Positions 1 to 10,352 are shown, counted from the first letter of the stretch. The stretch: 64,000 bases of DNA from JAJFUE01 sp041687335 (GCA_041687335.1 JAWLCE010000009.1:57363-121362), one strand, 5' to 3'. Program-made: numbers and translations. Notes: generated from the sequence alone by a model not told the origin.

Positions 1-508
1 AGGGGCGGGCGCGGTTGGCGAGGACGTGATCGGGGCATGAGCGCAGCGGGAAAATGCGCTGGAGCCAGCGCAGCGTCTGGCGCACCGAGGCCGCCGAGGC
101 ATAGGGACCGAGAAAGACCTGGCCCGGGCGCGGGCGGGCCTCGCCGCGGCGGCGCACCACCTGCGCGCGCGGCCAGGGGGCGGTGGTGTCGATCTTGACG
201 CTGACGTAGGTCTTGTCGTCGCGCAGGCGGATGTTGTAGCGCGGCTGGTGTTTCTTGATCAGCGTGTTCTCGAGCAGGAAGGCTTCCTTCTCGTTGGCTG
301 TCAGGATCGTCTCGACGCGGACGACGTGGCGCATCAGGAAGCGCACGTTGAAGCGCGCGTCGCCGGCCTTGGTGAAATATGAACGCACGCGCGAGCGCAG
401 GTTGGAGGCCTTGCCGATGTAGATCGCCGCGTCGCGCGTGTCGCGCATGATGTAGACGCCCGGCAGGTCGGGCAGCATGCCGAGCTGCTCGGGGGTCAGG
501 CCGAGCAC
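1..508 (-). CDS. uvrC: Excinuclease ABC subunit C, N-terminal part (cut by window edge)
   Basis: UvrC makes the dual incision around lesions bound by UvrB in nucleotide excision repair. The visible N-terminal part reads LPDLPGVYIMRDTRDAAIYI and then GKASNLRSRVRSYF, the GIY-YIG nuclease signature with its Tyr pair and following Gly/Arg. The gene continues past position 1, so the UVR and RNase H-like domains are outside the window. The start is uncertain: an ATG at 478 leaves one residue before the conserved LPDLPGVY block, while a GTG at 508 gives the roughly ten-residue leader usual for the family, so I used 508. The upstream RDD gene ends at 558, and the two may be co-transcribed. The family call is firm, the start is not. 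Confidence 0.9.
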   Translation of the reverse strand, partial: MLGLTPEQLGMLPDLPGVYIMRDTRDAAIYIGKASNLRSRVRSYFTKAGDARFNVRFLMRHVVRVETILTANEKEAFLLENTLIKKHQPRYNIRLRDDKTYVSVKIDTTAPWPRAQVVRRRGEARPRPGQVFLGPYASAASVRQTLRWLQRIFPLRSCPDHVLANRARP

Positions 509-557
509 GGGCTGGTGGGCGGCTCCGGGCTGGGCCACGGGCTCGTCAGGCGCGGGG

Positions 558-1844
558 TCAGTGGGCGGCTGGTTGCTCAATCGGGTCTTCAATCAGCGGA
601 GCCGGCGGGGGGTCGGGGATCGGATCGACCGAAAGCGGCCGATACTCGAGCGGGCCGGTGCCGGGTTTGGCGGGCCCTTCGATCAACCCCCGGCTCAACG
701 TCTGATTATAAGCCAGAATCTGAAAGGGTTCAACCAGCACCAGGCTGAAACGCTCTGCGGGTGGAGGGGGGGGAGAGTCGGCCGGCCAGTCCGCCAGCGC
801 CTGGCGCCACTGGGCCCAGAGCAGCGCGCGCAGGTGGTCGGCGCCGGCCAGCAGTTCGTCGGCCTGCGCGGGGAGGTGCGGACCACGGACGACCAGCGCC
901 TGGACGACCAGCCCCCGGCCGTCGTAGATCGGCCCCGCCAGGCGCAGGGTCTCGGTGGACGGTTCCCCGGCCGTCTGGGGCGCGGCGGCGCGGCTGCGCC
1001 TGACCTGCTCGAGGAATCGCTCGTGCTGGCCGGCATCGGGAAAGGCCATGCTGGCGACGCGGTGGCCGGGCAGCGGTTCCGTCTCGCGCAGCTCGTTGAT
1101 ACGCGTGTAGAACTCGCGATGGGCGGGGCTGGTCAGCTGGCGGTAGGCCTGCAGCAGCATGACCAGCGCCGCAATGACGAACAGGCCGGCGGTCAGCTTG
1201 GGGTGCAGGCGCAGTCGCCCGGCGGTGATCTCATCGATCGGAGCCTCGTGGGCGGCCTGGAAGGCGGGCGGGGTGGGCCGGCCGGTGACCCAGGTGGCGG
1301 CCCAATGGTCGTGCCAGCCGCGCTTGAAGGGGTGGACCGCAATCGAGAAGGCCAGGGCGATCGTCAGGGCCAGCCCGAAAATCTGCAGCGCCGAGAAGGC
1401 CGTGATCAACGTGAAGATGTCGCCGCCGAAGCCGGCCGAATAGACCGGCCAGGCGAGGAACATGAAGGCGGGGGCCTGCTTGAGCAGCGCGCGCTTGCCG
1501 GCGGCGCCCCAGCCGGGGGCCGCGCCAGTGCGCGTCACCACGTGCAGGTTGAGGAAGAGCTTGCCGGGGGTGCGCCCGCCGCCGACGGGGCCCTCGCCCA
1601 GCCAGAAGTAGGCGAGCGCCAGGATGTGGCCCAGCCAGGGCAGCAGCGGGTTGAGCTGGAGCAGGACCGGCCGCAGCGAGCGGTCGAGCAGCATCGCCAG
1701 CAGGTAAAGCAACAGGCCATCGAAGGCGAATGCTCCCAGCCGCGGGATGAAGCCGGTGAAGGGCGGGCGCTCGCGGATCGGCTGGAGGGCCTTGTATTCC
1801 ATCTCGTCGGAGTAGTTCATCATCAACCTCTGAATGATGGCCAT
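558..1844 (-). CDS. RDD-family integral membrane protein
   Basis: 428 residues. The N-terminal third carries the RDD signature: an Arg/Asp pair in the first membrane helix (PRLGAFAFDGLLLYLLAML) and GRTPGKLFLNLHVV before further hydrophobic segments near residues 120-200. The C-terminal half, after another hydrophobic stretch near 215-240, is soluble and unrecognised. RDD proteins are poly-topic inner-membrane proteins whose function is mostly unknown, with transport proposed for some. The start could also be one of the two adjacent ATGs at 1823 and 1820, which sit closer to an AGAGG sequence. It follows the PAS kinase gene by only 14 bp on the same strand, so shared transcription is likely, but that gives no functional clue. 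Confidence 0.75.
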   Translation of the reverse strand: MAIIQRLMMNYSDEMEYKALQPIRERPPFTGFIPRLGAFAFDGLLLYLLAMLLDRSLRPVLLQLNPLLPWLGHILALAYFWLGEGPVGGGRTPGKLFLNLHVVTRTGAAPGWGAAGKRALLKQAPAFMFLAWPVYSAGFGGDIFTLITAFSALQIFGLALTIALAFSIAVHPFKRGWHDHWAATWVTGRPTPPAFQAAHEAPIDEITAGRLRLHPKLTAGLFVIAALVMLLQAYRQLTSPAHREFYTRINELRETEPLPGHRVASMAFPDAGQHERFLEQVRRSRAAAPQTAGEPSTETLRLAGPIYDGRGLVVQALVVRGPHLPAQADELLAGADHLRALLWAQWRQALADWPADSPPPPPAERFSLVLVEPFQILAYNQTLSRGLIEGPAKPGTGPLEYRPLSVDPIPDPPPAPLIEDPIEQPAAH

Positions 1845-1858
1845 CGGGCGGCCGGGTC

Positions 1859-3004
1859 TCAGGCCGGCAGGGCGAGCCAGAACGTGGTGCCCTCGGCCGG
1901 GGTGGAGCTGAAGCCGACCTCGCCGCCGAGGCAGCTCTCACCCAGCAGGCGCATGCTGTAGGTGCCCAGGCCTCGATTGGGGCTCTTGGTGCTGAATGAG
2001 CGCTGGAAAATGCGCAGTGCCACCGCCTCGGGGATGACCCCCGGGTTGTGCACGAGGAAGACGGGGCGTTCCCCACGCCGCTCGAACCAGACGCGCACGC
2101 GCTCGCCCGGACCTGTCGCCTCAAGGGCATTTTTGACCATGTTGGCGAGGATGCGGCCGAGCAGCATGGCATCGGTGTGGACGATTTCAGCGGCGGTCGG
2201 CGGCTCGATCTCAATGATGCGCTCGGCGGTGGCAGGGTGCTGCTGGAACGCGTGCTCGAGCATCGCGAGCAGTTCGCTGGCGGAATGATCCAGCGTGCGC
2301 GCCCGCAGCTCCCCCCGCTCGGCGGCGAGGAGCTGACGGTGGGACTCAACTTCATCCCGGAGCCGGTGCGAGAGGTTTAGAATCTGGCTGACCGCCTCGC
2401 GGGCATCGAGGTCGCTCATGCGCGCCAGCAGGTCGCTCCAGCCGACCAGGCCGCCGACGGTGTTGAGCAGGTCGTGGAAAAAAAGCTGCTCCAGCACGGC
2501 GCGGCGTTTGCTGCTGCTGATATCATGCAGGACCAGCACGGTGAAACGTTGGCCGCCGACCTCGAGCGGGGTTGCGCGCACGGCCAGTTCAAGCGAATGG
2601 AAGGCATTGCCGCGGTGGATGGTGGCCAGGCATTCCTGCTCGACCGGCTGGTTCTGGGTCTGGCTGGCGAGGATGGCGATGACGGCGCCGCAAGTCGCAC
2701 AGGTGCGCGAGCTGCCGCAGCCGTCGGGTCCCTCGGTGGCATGGATGCAGTTGAGCACCTCGCCGGGGCGGGGGCCGAGCAGGCAATCGAGCGAGTTCAG
2801 CCCCAAATCCTCGATCAGCCGCGGATTCATCGCCAACACCTGGCGTTGCGGGTTGAGGATCATCAGGTAGCCATCGATGGAATCGACCAGCGCCCGGAAG
2901 AGCGGATGCTCCCGCACGAAACGCATCATCTCGCCGAGTTCAGTGGTGTCGGCGCGACCGGCGGGTGCGAAGTAGGTGTCCGGCAGGCAGGCGTCATCGG
3001 ACAT
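1859..3004 (-). CDS. PAS-domain sensor histidine kinase with a Cys/His cluster
   Basis: 381 residues from the ATG at 3004, chosen because AAGGAG lies 8 nt upstream; an open frame continues to 3070. A PAS domain covers about residues 30-160 and contains C86-x-H88, C96, C102 and C105 (GCGSSRTCATCG), an arrangement suited to binding metal or heme. The dimerisation helix has a candidate phospho-acceptor, H177, in FFHDLLNTVGG. The ATPase domain shows the N box (NMVKNALEA) and a GLGTYS motif. No membrane segment is seen, so it is probably cytoplasmic. No response regulator is adjacent. It follows hisC by 32 bp. The ligand is unknown and the metal role of the cysteines is inference. Confidence 0.85.
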   Translation of the reverse strand: MSDDACLPDTYFAPAGRADTTELGEMMRFVREHPLFRALVDSIDGYLMILNPQRQVLAMNPRLIEDLGLNSLDCLLGPRPGEVLNCIHATEGPDGCGSSRTCATCGAVIAILASQTQNQPVEQECLATIHRGNAFHSLELAVRATPLEVGGQRFTVLVLHDISSSKRRAVLEQLFFHDLLNTVGGLVGWSDLLARMSDLDAREAVSQILNLSHRLRDEVESHRQLLAAERGELRARTLDHSASELLAMLEHAFQQHPATAERIIEIEPPTAAEIVHTDAMLLGRILANMVKNALEATGPGERVRVWFERRGERPVFLVHNPGVIPEAVALRIFQRSFSTKSPNRGLGTYSMRLLGESCLGGEVGFSSTPAEGTTFWLALPA

Positions 3005-3036
3005 GTCGGCCGCTCCTTGCGATGGATCGCCGCGCT

Positions 3037-4158
3037 TCACGCGAGGACCTGTTTGAGCGCCTTGAGGCATCTCGCGTTCTCGGTGCGCGTGCCGGTCGAA
3101 ATGCGCAGGTGGGTCATCAGGCCGTAGCCGGCCATCGGCCGCGTGACGACCCCGCGCTTGAGCAGCTCGGTAAAGACGGCGCGGCCGTCGCGGCCGACGT
3201 CAGTCAGGACGAAGTTGGCCAGGCTCGGCCAGACGCGCAGGCCCAGCTTCTCCAGCCCCGCCGTCAACTGCTCCAGCCCACGGCGGTTCAGCTCGATCGA
3301 GCGGCGCAGGTGCTTGGTGTCATCGAGCGCCGCCAGCGCGGCGGCCTGCGCGATGCGGCTGGTATTGAACGGGGGCCGCAGGCGGTCGATGTCGGATACG
3401 ATCTCGGGCCGCGCCGCCGCATAACCCAGCCGCAGCCCCGCCAGCCCATAGGCCTTGCTGAAGGTGCGCGTGACGACCAGGTTGGGCCGCCCGGCGCGCA
3501 GCGCGAGCCCGTCGGGATAACCCTCGTCCAGCGCCGCCGCATATTCATAGTAAGCCTGGTCGAGCAGGACGATCACGCCCGCCGGCAGCGCATCGATGAA
3601 ACGTTCCAGCTCGCGCCGGCCCAGCGAACTGCCGGTGGGGTTGCAGGGCAGGTCCAGGCAGACGAGCGCCGTCCGCTCATCAACGGCCTTGGCCAGCGCC
3701 TTGAGGTCGTGGCGCATGTCGCGCATCGGCACCAGCGTCACCGGCGCCCCGGCCAGTTCGGCCTCCATCCGATAGCGCACGAAGGCATAATTGCTGGTCA
3801 CGACGCCGCGGCGCGGACCGGCATAGGCCAGCATCAGCAGCATCGCGATCTCATCGGAGCCATTGCCCAGGATCAGCTCGTCGGCCGGCACGCCCAGCCG
3901 CGCCGCCAGCGCCTGCCTGAGGTAAAAGCCGTTGCCATCGGGGTAGAGATGCATCTCGCCGGCGGCGGCGGCGATCGCCGACAGCGCCAGCGGCGAGGGC
4001 CCAAGCGGGTTTTCGTTGCTGGCCAGCTTGATGACCTCGTCGAGGCCGAACTCGCGCTTGACCTCCTCGATCGGCTTGCCGGGGGGATAGGCCTCCAACC
4101 GGCGCAGATGGCGGTTGAGCGCTGGGGGCGGAACGGTCGCGGATGCGGTCTTGGGCAT
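3037..4158 (-). CDS. hisC: Histidinol-phosphate aminotransferase
   Basis: PLP-dependent class I/II aminotransferase, 373 residues from the ATG at 4158; the frame stays open to 4245 but the upstream part is not conserved in character. The N-terminal block IKLASNENPLGPSP is typical of HisC, and the Schiff-base lysine is in TRTFSKAYGLAGLRLGY. HisC converts imidazole-acetol phosphate and glutamate to histidinol phosphate in histidine synthesis; some homologues also act on aromatic or phosphonate substrates. No other his genes are nearby, so the pathway assignment rests on sequence alone. Its 3' end is 32 bp from the PAS kinase start, and rdgB lies upstream across a 204-bp gap with a repeat-A unit. 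Confidence 0.9.
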   Translation of the reverse strand: MPKTASATVPPPALNRHLRRLEAYPPGKPIEEVKREFGLDEVIKLASNENPLGPSPLALSAIAAAAGEMHLYPDGNGFYLRQALAARLGVPADELILGNGSDEIAMLLMLAYAGPRRGVVTSNYAFVRYRMEAELAGAPVTLVPMRDMRHDLKALAKAVDERTALVCLDLPCNPTGSSLGRRELERFIDALPAGVIVLLDQAYYEYAAALDEGYPDGLALRAGRPNLVVTRTFSKAYGLAGLRLGYAAARPEIVSDIDRLRPPFNTSRIAQAAALAALDDTKHLRRSIELNRRGLEQLTAGLEKLGLRVWPSLANFVLTDVGRDGRAVFTELLKRGVVTRPMAGYGLMTHLRISTGTRTENARCLKALKQVLA

Positions 4159-4284
4159 GTCTCTGTGGTCCCTCATAAAAATCTGCAAGCCATCAACATT
4201 AAAAACTGCTGGCGGGGAATTGTCCATTTGGATTGCAGCATCCAAGGCTGGTGTTTGTATGCAGTCCCGAGATGGCGTGAAAAT

Positions 4285-4308
4285 GTCGGCTCGAAGAGCC
4301 GACCTACC
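4285..4308. repeat. Repeat family A, single half unit
   Basis: A 24-bp unit made of GTCGGCTCGAAGAGCCGAC plus CTACC, an internal hairpin followed by a conserved tail. It is one half of the 50-60 bp paired element found at 19377, 27597, 36664 and 49405. It lies between rdgB and hisC. Confidence 0.8.
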
Positions 4309-4362
4309 TTGGGTTCCAAAGCGATGGTGTTTGTGTCTTGGTGGCTTTGTGAGAGATCCGGC

Positions 4363-4975
4363 CTATCCCCGAACGCGTGCGGCCAGTTCGGGGGCGATGG
4401 CGCGCAGGGCGCGGGCGCGGTGGCTGATGGCGTTTTTCTGCGCGGGGCTCAGCTCGGCGGTGGTGCGGCCGGCGTGGGGCGGCTCGATCAGCTCGAAGAT
4501 CGGGTCATAGCCGAAGCCGTTCGTGCCGCGGGGGGCTAGGGTGATGCGGCCTGCGACCGCACCGGCGCGGATCAGGGCCTCGCCGGTGGGGGAGGCCAGC
4601 GCCGCCACACAGATAAAGCGTGCCTTGCGGCGCTCGGGCGGCACCCCGGACAGTTCCTCCAGCACGCGCGCGATGCGCAGCTGGTCGGTGGCGGCATAGC
4701 GGGCCGACTGCACGCCCGGCCGCCCGCCCAGCGCGTCGACCTCCAGGCCCGAATCATCGGCCAGCGTCAGCAGGCCGCTGGCGTTCGCGTAAAAGTGCGC
4801 CTTGAGCAGTGCGTTCTCCGCGAAGGTGGCGCCGGTCTCCTCGGGCGGCTCGAGGCCGGGAAAGTCGGCGGCCGAGAGGATGATGAACTCGACCCCCGCC
4901 AAGGCCTCGTGCATGATCTGGCCCAATTCGGCGGCCTTGTGCGGGTTGCCGCTGGCGATCAGCAGGCGGGCGGGC

Positions 4976-4983
<8 letters not shown>
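4363..4983 (-). CDS. rdgB: dITP/XTP pyrophosphatase (RdgB/HAM1 family)
   Basis: 206 residues, the usual length of the family. It hydrolyses non-canonical purine triphosphates (dITP, XTP) to monophosphates, keeping them out of DNA and RNA. Evidence: N-terminal LLIASGNPHKAAEL (the substrate-binding SGN-x-x-K motif), EETGATFAENALLKA, TLADDSGLEVDALGGRPGV, and GTNGFGYDPIFE with a C-terminal SHRARALRA block. The start codon lies inside the 3' end of miaB (8-nt overlap), so the two are almost certainly translated from one mRNA. Confidence 0.95.
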
Positions 4984-6325
<1,342 letters not shown>

Positions 6326-6407
6326 GGCCCGAGGATTTTACTAAACTCCGCCACCCCCCCACAACCGCCAATCGCCGGCCGGGCGTGGCCGCTGAATCTA
6401 TATTCTG

Positions 6408-6474
6408 GTCGCAAAGGCCGCAGAGAACCGCTCAAAGAACGCAAAGTCGTGGCGAAGGCGACGCTGGGCGGGTG
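6408..6474. repeat. Repeat family B, copy 1
   Basis: A 67-bp element starting GTCGCAAAGGCCGCAGAG. It is an inverted copy (about 9 of 10 bases alike by eye) of 24915-24982, and shares the CGCAAAG/CTTTGCG theme with 21072-21153. It lies upstream of miaB. Confidence 0.8.
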
Positions 6475-6487
6475 ACATCTGCGGCCG

Positions 6488-8854
6488 TTACATCCTCAGC
6501 TCCAGCGTGCCCCGGATCTTGTGGGGTTCGAAATCATGCTGGAAGGTGCGCCCCTCGGGCGGGTGGATCGTAATCCGATATGTGCGCGCCGCCAGCCCGC
6601 GCATTTCAAACTGCCCCTGCGCGTCGGTGGGGGCGAGTGCCTCGTTCCAGGCGGTCGGGTCGGGCTGATTGGGGAATGGCTGCGCCCTGCAGAAGACGCG
6701 CAGCCCTTCAATTGGATGGCCCGTCACCGCATCCAGCACCACGCCGCTGACGGTGTGGCCGCGTTTGACCCGCAGCTCGAGGGGCGGTCCGCCGGGGGTG
6801 ATGATCTCGACCACCGGCTGCCAGACCTGCCCGCGGCTGACGCGAATTTCGTAGTGGCCCGGCACGTCGGGGTTGACTCCCTCGAAGACGTATTCACCCG
6901 CCTCGTCGGTGGTCTCGCTGCCATGGGTGGAACCATGGCGTTCACCATCTGGCCGGATGGTGATCAGGCTCAGTTCGAGTCGGATTCCAGCCAGCGGTTC
7001 GCCGGCGGACGAAACCACCCGCCCGCGCACCGGCAACCCCTCGGGCATCTTCAGTTCCACCTCGACGATCGGCTGCTCGGCCGTCAGCCGGATCGGCTCA
7101 GAAAGAACATAGGTGGAGCCGCGCGAGAAGCGCACCCGGTAGAGTCCATCCAGCGGCAGCGACTTGGTGGCGAACCGGCCGGCGGCATCCGGTCGGGGGG
7201 AATCGCCCGTAAACCAGAGTGTATCCGCCGGCCGCTCGATCACCTCGAGGGTTCCATTGATCCCGCGCAAGGTGCCATCGGCGGTGACGATTCGCCCATG
7301 GATCAGCCCGGCCGGCCGCAACGGGATCGAGACCACCAGAGGCGCCTCGCCCTCCGGCACGTCATGCTGAAATCGCTCGAACCAGTAGCCGATGATCCCG
7401 TCGGACTCGACGTGCAGACGGGTTGGCATGGGCACGTCGACCACCAGCGGCCCGCTGGTCGCCAGATCGATATACCTGTAATGGGCGAAATGATTGGGTT
7501 TGCCACCGGGTTTGTTGCGCGAGAGTCGCAGTTGGCCGCGCGGGGGCGGGGCATCGGCGGGCAGGTCGAAGACGAACTGCACCTGGCGTGAAGGACCGGC
7601 GACAAGCTGATCGAGATCGATGACGAAATCCTCGATCGGCTCGGTCACTTCAATCTCGCGCTCCCACAGCGGGTCCTCACGGCTGCCAATCCTGAGCCGC
7701 GTGGTGCCGCGCCGCAGATTGTCGATGCGGAACGAGGCGCCGTCCTCGGTCGGCTCCAGCTTGACTTCAGCCTGTTCTTCCATACTGCCGGTGACTTTAA
7801 TGTGCAGCAGCTTCCGGTTTCCAAGAGTCTCAAGCGGGCCGACGATCCGGCCGCGGAGGTAAAGCGGTGGCCCCAGCCGCGCCTCGATCGGCCCCGACTG
7901 CGTGGTCACCCCCTCGAGCAGGATCTCTTCATGATCCTCTGCCGAGATGAGTATCTCGTGGCTCCAGCCCGCGCGCAAGGTCGTGATCGTAAAGCGCCCC
8001 TGCTCGTCGCTGACGGCCAGTCGCTGATTGCTGCCGAACCCGTGTGACTCTCTGCGGCCGGGCGTCTCAAGCGTTGCATAGAGCAGGTTGATGCGTGCTC
8101 CAGGTATCGGCCGGCCATCGCGCGCGTCGAGCACCAACCCTTCGACCGGGGCACTGCGTGCCAGACGAATTTCAACCGGCCGCTCGGGATCGAGCCGCAG
8201 CCTATGGGTGCTCAGGTATTCGTAGCCATCAGCCTCGACAGTCAGGTTCAAGGGCTGGGTCGTGGCGTGGTCAACACGCGCGATTCCGGCGGAATCCGTC
8301 TCAAGGTTCAATCGACTGCTATGGCTGTAACCGCCGCCCTCGGGAGGCGGGAATCCCCCGGAGAGCTTCGCCCCCGCCACCGGCTCGTCCTCGGGGCCGA
8401 CCAGCTTGAATCTGCCCGTGAAGCCCGCCGTCAGGGTCAGGTCCAGCTCCGGGTGATCGGCCAGGCGGGAGGGATCAATCCGGACTTCCAGCGGGGCGAA
8501 TCCATCCAGATCGAACATGAGCCCATAGGTTCCAGCAGCCACCTTGATGCTGAATTTGCCCTCCGTATCAGCCGATAGCATTGAGAAAGATGAACCCGCG
8601 GAATAAATGGTGAGGCGGATTTTTTCCGGCAGGGGCGAGCCGTCATGGGTGCGGATGACGCCGGAGATGGGATAAATTCGCTCGTTCGTCTCGGCCCCCG
8701 TCCACCGGTGCGGGGCCTGGATCTCCTCCATCCGCTCGACCTGCTCGGCGCTGGGGAACAGGCGCTCGATCGCCACCGTGGCCGCCTCGACCGCCACCTC
8801 GCCGCCCACGCGCAGGCTTGCAAGCAGCGCCGCCGCCGCCAGCATCAAGAGCAC
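6488..8854 (-). CDS. Carboxypeptidase regulatory-like multi-domain protein; probable C-terminal part of the M56 protein
   Basis: About 788 residues if read from the GTG at 8854. After one hydrophobic segment (LLMLAAAALLASL) it consists of repeated beta-sandwich modules of the carboxypeptidase regulatory-like/SpaA-like kind, with recurring G.V.D...G.PI.GA...L, T.D..G.F....L and G.Y.L..... patterns. No catalytic residues were seen. The putative start overlaps the M56 gene by 10 bp and has no good ribosome site. Reading this frame upstream gives GLPWPSLVLLMLAAAALLASL, the last membrane helix expected in an M56 protein. I therefore think this is the extracytoplasmic C-terminal part of a single BlaR1-like protein, separated by a one-base frame change at the G6 run (plus-strand C6 at 8873-8878). 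Confidence 0.75.
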   Translation of the reverse strand: MLLMLAAAALLASLRVGGEVAVEAATVAIERLFPSAEQVERMEEIQAPHRWTGAETNERIYPISGVIRTHDGSPLPEKIRLTIYSAGSSFSMLSADTEGKFSIKVAAGTYGLMFDLDGFAPLEVRIDPSRLADHPELDLTLTAGFTGRFKLVGPEDEPVAGAKLSGGFPPPEGGGYSHSSRLNLETDSAGIARVDHATTQPLNLTVEADGYEYLSTHRLRLDPERPVEIRLARSAPVEGLVLDARDGRPIPGARINLLYATLETPGRRESHGFGSNQRLAVSDEQGRFTITTLRAGWSHEILISAEDHEEILLEGVTTQSGPIEARLGPPLYLRGRIVGPLETLGNRKLLHIKVTGSMEEQAEVKLEPTEDGASFRIDNLRRGTTRLRIGSREDPLWEREIEVTEPIEDFVIDLDQLVAGPSRQVQFVFDLPADAPPPRGQLRLSRNKPGGKPNHFAHYRYIDLATSGPLVVDVPMPTRLHVESDGIIGYWFERFQHDVPEGEAPLVVSIPLRPAGLIHGRIVTADGTLRGINGTLEVIERPADTLWFTGDSPRPDAAGRFATKSLPLDGLYRVRFSRGSTYVLSEPIRLTAEQPIVEVELKMPEGLPVRGRVVSSAGEPLAGIRLELSLITIRPDGERHGSTHGSETTDEAGEYVFEGVNPDVPGHYEIRVSRGQVWQPVVEIITPGGPPLELRVKRGHTVSGVVLDAVTGHPIEGLRVFCRAQPFPNQPDPTAWNEALAPTDAQGQFEMRGLAARTYRITIHPPEGRTFQHDFEPHKIRGTLELRM

Positions 8855-9882
8855 AAGGCTCGGCCAGGGCAGCCCCCCAGCCGCGGGCGGTAGCCGGGGC
8901 GGGTCAGGCGCAGCACGCGCTCGAGCAGGGCGCCGCCCTGGCGCGGTTGATCCCCCAGCAACGCGGCGGCAGCCAGCGGGGCGCCTTCCTCGCGCAGGCG
9001 CCGGGCGCAGTCGGCCAGCGCCTCGGCCACGCCCAGTTCGCCACCGGTCACGCGCGCGGCGAGGGCGTCACAGCAGGCTTCCCGTTCGGCGCGAATGCGC
9101 CGGCTGATCCACCACGCCGCCGGGTTGAAGAACAAGAGCGCCTCGGCGAACAGCTGGAAGGCGTTGACGAGAATGTCATGGCGGCGCACATGCGCCAGCT
9201 CATGGGCGAGAATCGCCTCCAGGTGCGCCGGAGGGATTTGCGTCAGGATCGAGGCCGGCAGCAGCACCAGCGGCCGCCACAATCCCACCACAGCCGGCAC
9301 CAGCACGCGCTCGCTTGCCGCCACCCCGACGACGCGGGCGATCCCCAAGGCCCGGCGCAGCCGGTTGGCCGTCGCCGTTACCTCGAGCCGCACCGGCATG
9401 GTGTCGCGACACAGCCTGCCGGCCCATGCCAGCGCCCCCGCCGCCCGCAACAGCATGGCGCCCGCCCCGGCCAGCCAGAGCCCCGCCAACAAAGGCGTCC
9501 AGTCGCCATCCGACTCAACAGGGTGTCCAGTTCCGCCTTCAACCGGCAAATGGAGTTCGGGCCCCTGGCTGGAATGGCTGACCCTCGTTGCGTCGGTTGC
9601 CATGCCGGTGTCCCGCCTGAAGGCGGAACTACGAACATGGATGGAGGCGTCACCGCCCGCCATGCCCTCCACCGCCCATGCCAGCGGCACCGCCATCACC
9701 AGCGCTGCCAGCGCCGCGACGGCCAGCCCGTAGCGCAAATCGCAGCGGCGGACGGGGATCGCTCGCAGTGCCGCAGCCAGCACGGCCGCCGCCAGCGCCC
9801 CCAGCCAGAGCGAATGCCCCAGGGCCTGAACCAGCCTCGCCCACACCTCGCCTGAAAGCCATTCCAGCATCTGACCGCTCAT
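8845..9882 (-). CDS. BlaR1-like M56 family metallopeptidase (N-terminal part)
   Basis: 345 residues with several membrane segments and the zinc protease motif in ILAHELAHVRRHD (HExxH), followed by a hydrophobic helix and ERE-x-CCDALAARV, the downstream zinc-ligand region of BlaR1/MecR1 proteases. Known members sense a signal outside the cell and then cleave a BlaI-type repressor. The ATG overlaps the blaI stop in ATGA, so expression is coupled. The frame ends soon after GYRPRLGG at a G6 run, just where the final membrane helix should begin, and that helix is in the next frame (see the 6488-8854 entry). The sensed signal is unknown; there is no penicillin-binding domain as in true BlaR1. Confidence 0.85.
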   Translation of the reverse strand: MSGQMLEWLSGEVWARLVQALGHSLWLGALAAAVLAAALRAIPVRRCDLRYGLAVAALAALVMAVPLAWAVEGMAGGDASIHVRSSAFRRDTGMATDATRVSHSSQGPELHLPVEGGTGHPVESDGDWTPLLAGLWLAGAGAMLLRAAGALAWAGRLCRDTMPVRLEVTATANRLRRALGIARVVGVAASERVLVPAVVGLWRPLVLLPASILTQIPPAHLEAILAHELAHVRRHDILVNAFQLFAEALLFFNPAAWWISRRIRAEREACCDALAARVTGGELGVAEALADCARRLREEGAPLAAAALLGDQPRQGGALLERVLRLTRPGYRPRLGGCPGRALCS

Positions 9883-10289
9883 GATTGACCCTCCTCAGTA
9901 TTTGATTCATTGGCCTCGGCATGACGCCGGTGCTCGGCCAGCGCCGCGTCGATGGCCTGCAGCTCCGCCGGAGTCAGTTCGTTGTCATTCAGCAGCTGCT
10001 GGATCGCCGCCGAGGGCGAACCACCAAAGACGTTGCGCACCAGCGAGCGCAAGACCGGCCCCAGCACCTGGCGGCGCGTCACCGCCGGCCGCCACTGGTG
10101 AGCGTGACTCTCGGTCGAGCGCGTCAGCAGCCCCTTCTTCTCCATCACCTGCATCACCGACAAAACTGTCGTATAGGCGCGTTGCTTGCCATCGGGCAGC
10201 TCCCCCAGCACCTCGCGCGTGGTGGATGGCCCACGCCGCCACAACACCCCCAGAACCTGCATCTCTAACTCGGACGGCTTGGTGATCAT
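9879..10289 (-). CDS. BlaI/MecI-family winged-helix repressor
   Basis: 136 residues from the ATG at 10289, picked because AGGAGG lies 9 nt upstream. The sequence KPSELEMQVLGVLWRRGPST followed by TREVLGEL and YTTVLSVMQVMEKKGLL is the typical BlaI DNA-binding domain; the C-terminal half (LLNDNELTPAELQAIDAAL) is the dimerisation part. Family members bind palindromes over their own promoter and are inactivated by the partner M56 protease. The next gene encodes that protease with an ATGA overlap, and a palindrome covers the predicted promoter at 10323-10352, so autoregulation is well supported. Confidence 0.93.
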   Translation of the reverse strand: MITKPSELEMQVLGVLWRRGPSTTREVLGELPDGKQRAYTTVLSVMQVMEKKGLLTRSTESHAHQWRPAVTRRQVLGPVLRSLVRNVFGGSPSAAIQQLLNDNELTPAELQAIDAALAEHRRHAEANESNTEEGQS

Positions 10290-10305
10290 CACTGGCGGCC
10301 TCCTC

Positions 10306-10352
10306 ATCTACTGGATAAACAGTATCTACTATGTTTCAAGTAGATGCGTCAA
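10306..10352 (-). promoter_or_regulatory. blaI promoter with embedded palindromic operator
   Basis: On the minus strand a -35 TTGACG (10347-10352) and a -10 TAGATA (10323-10328) are 18 bp apart. A 7-bp inverted repeat, ATCTACT at 10324-10330 and AGTAGAT at 10339-10345 with an 8-bp spacer, lies over the spacer and -10. A further ATCTACT half-site is at 10306-10312, just past the expected start of transcription. This is the placement expected for a self-repressing BlaI-type operator. Confidence 0.7.

Noticed and set aside
477..1961. A 494-codon plus-strand open frame over the RDD gene
   Set aside because: No recognisable motif, biased Gly/Arg/Gln composition, and the minus strand holds a membrane protein with an RDD signature.
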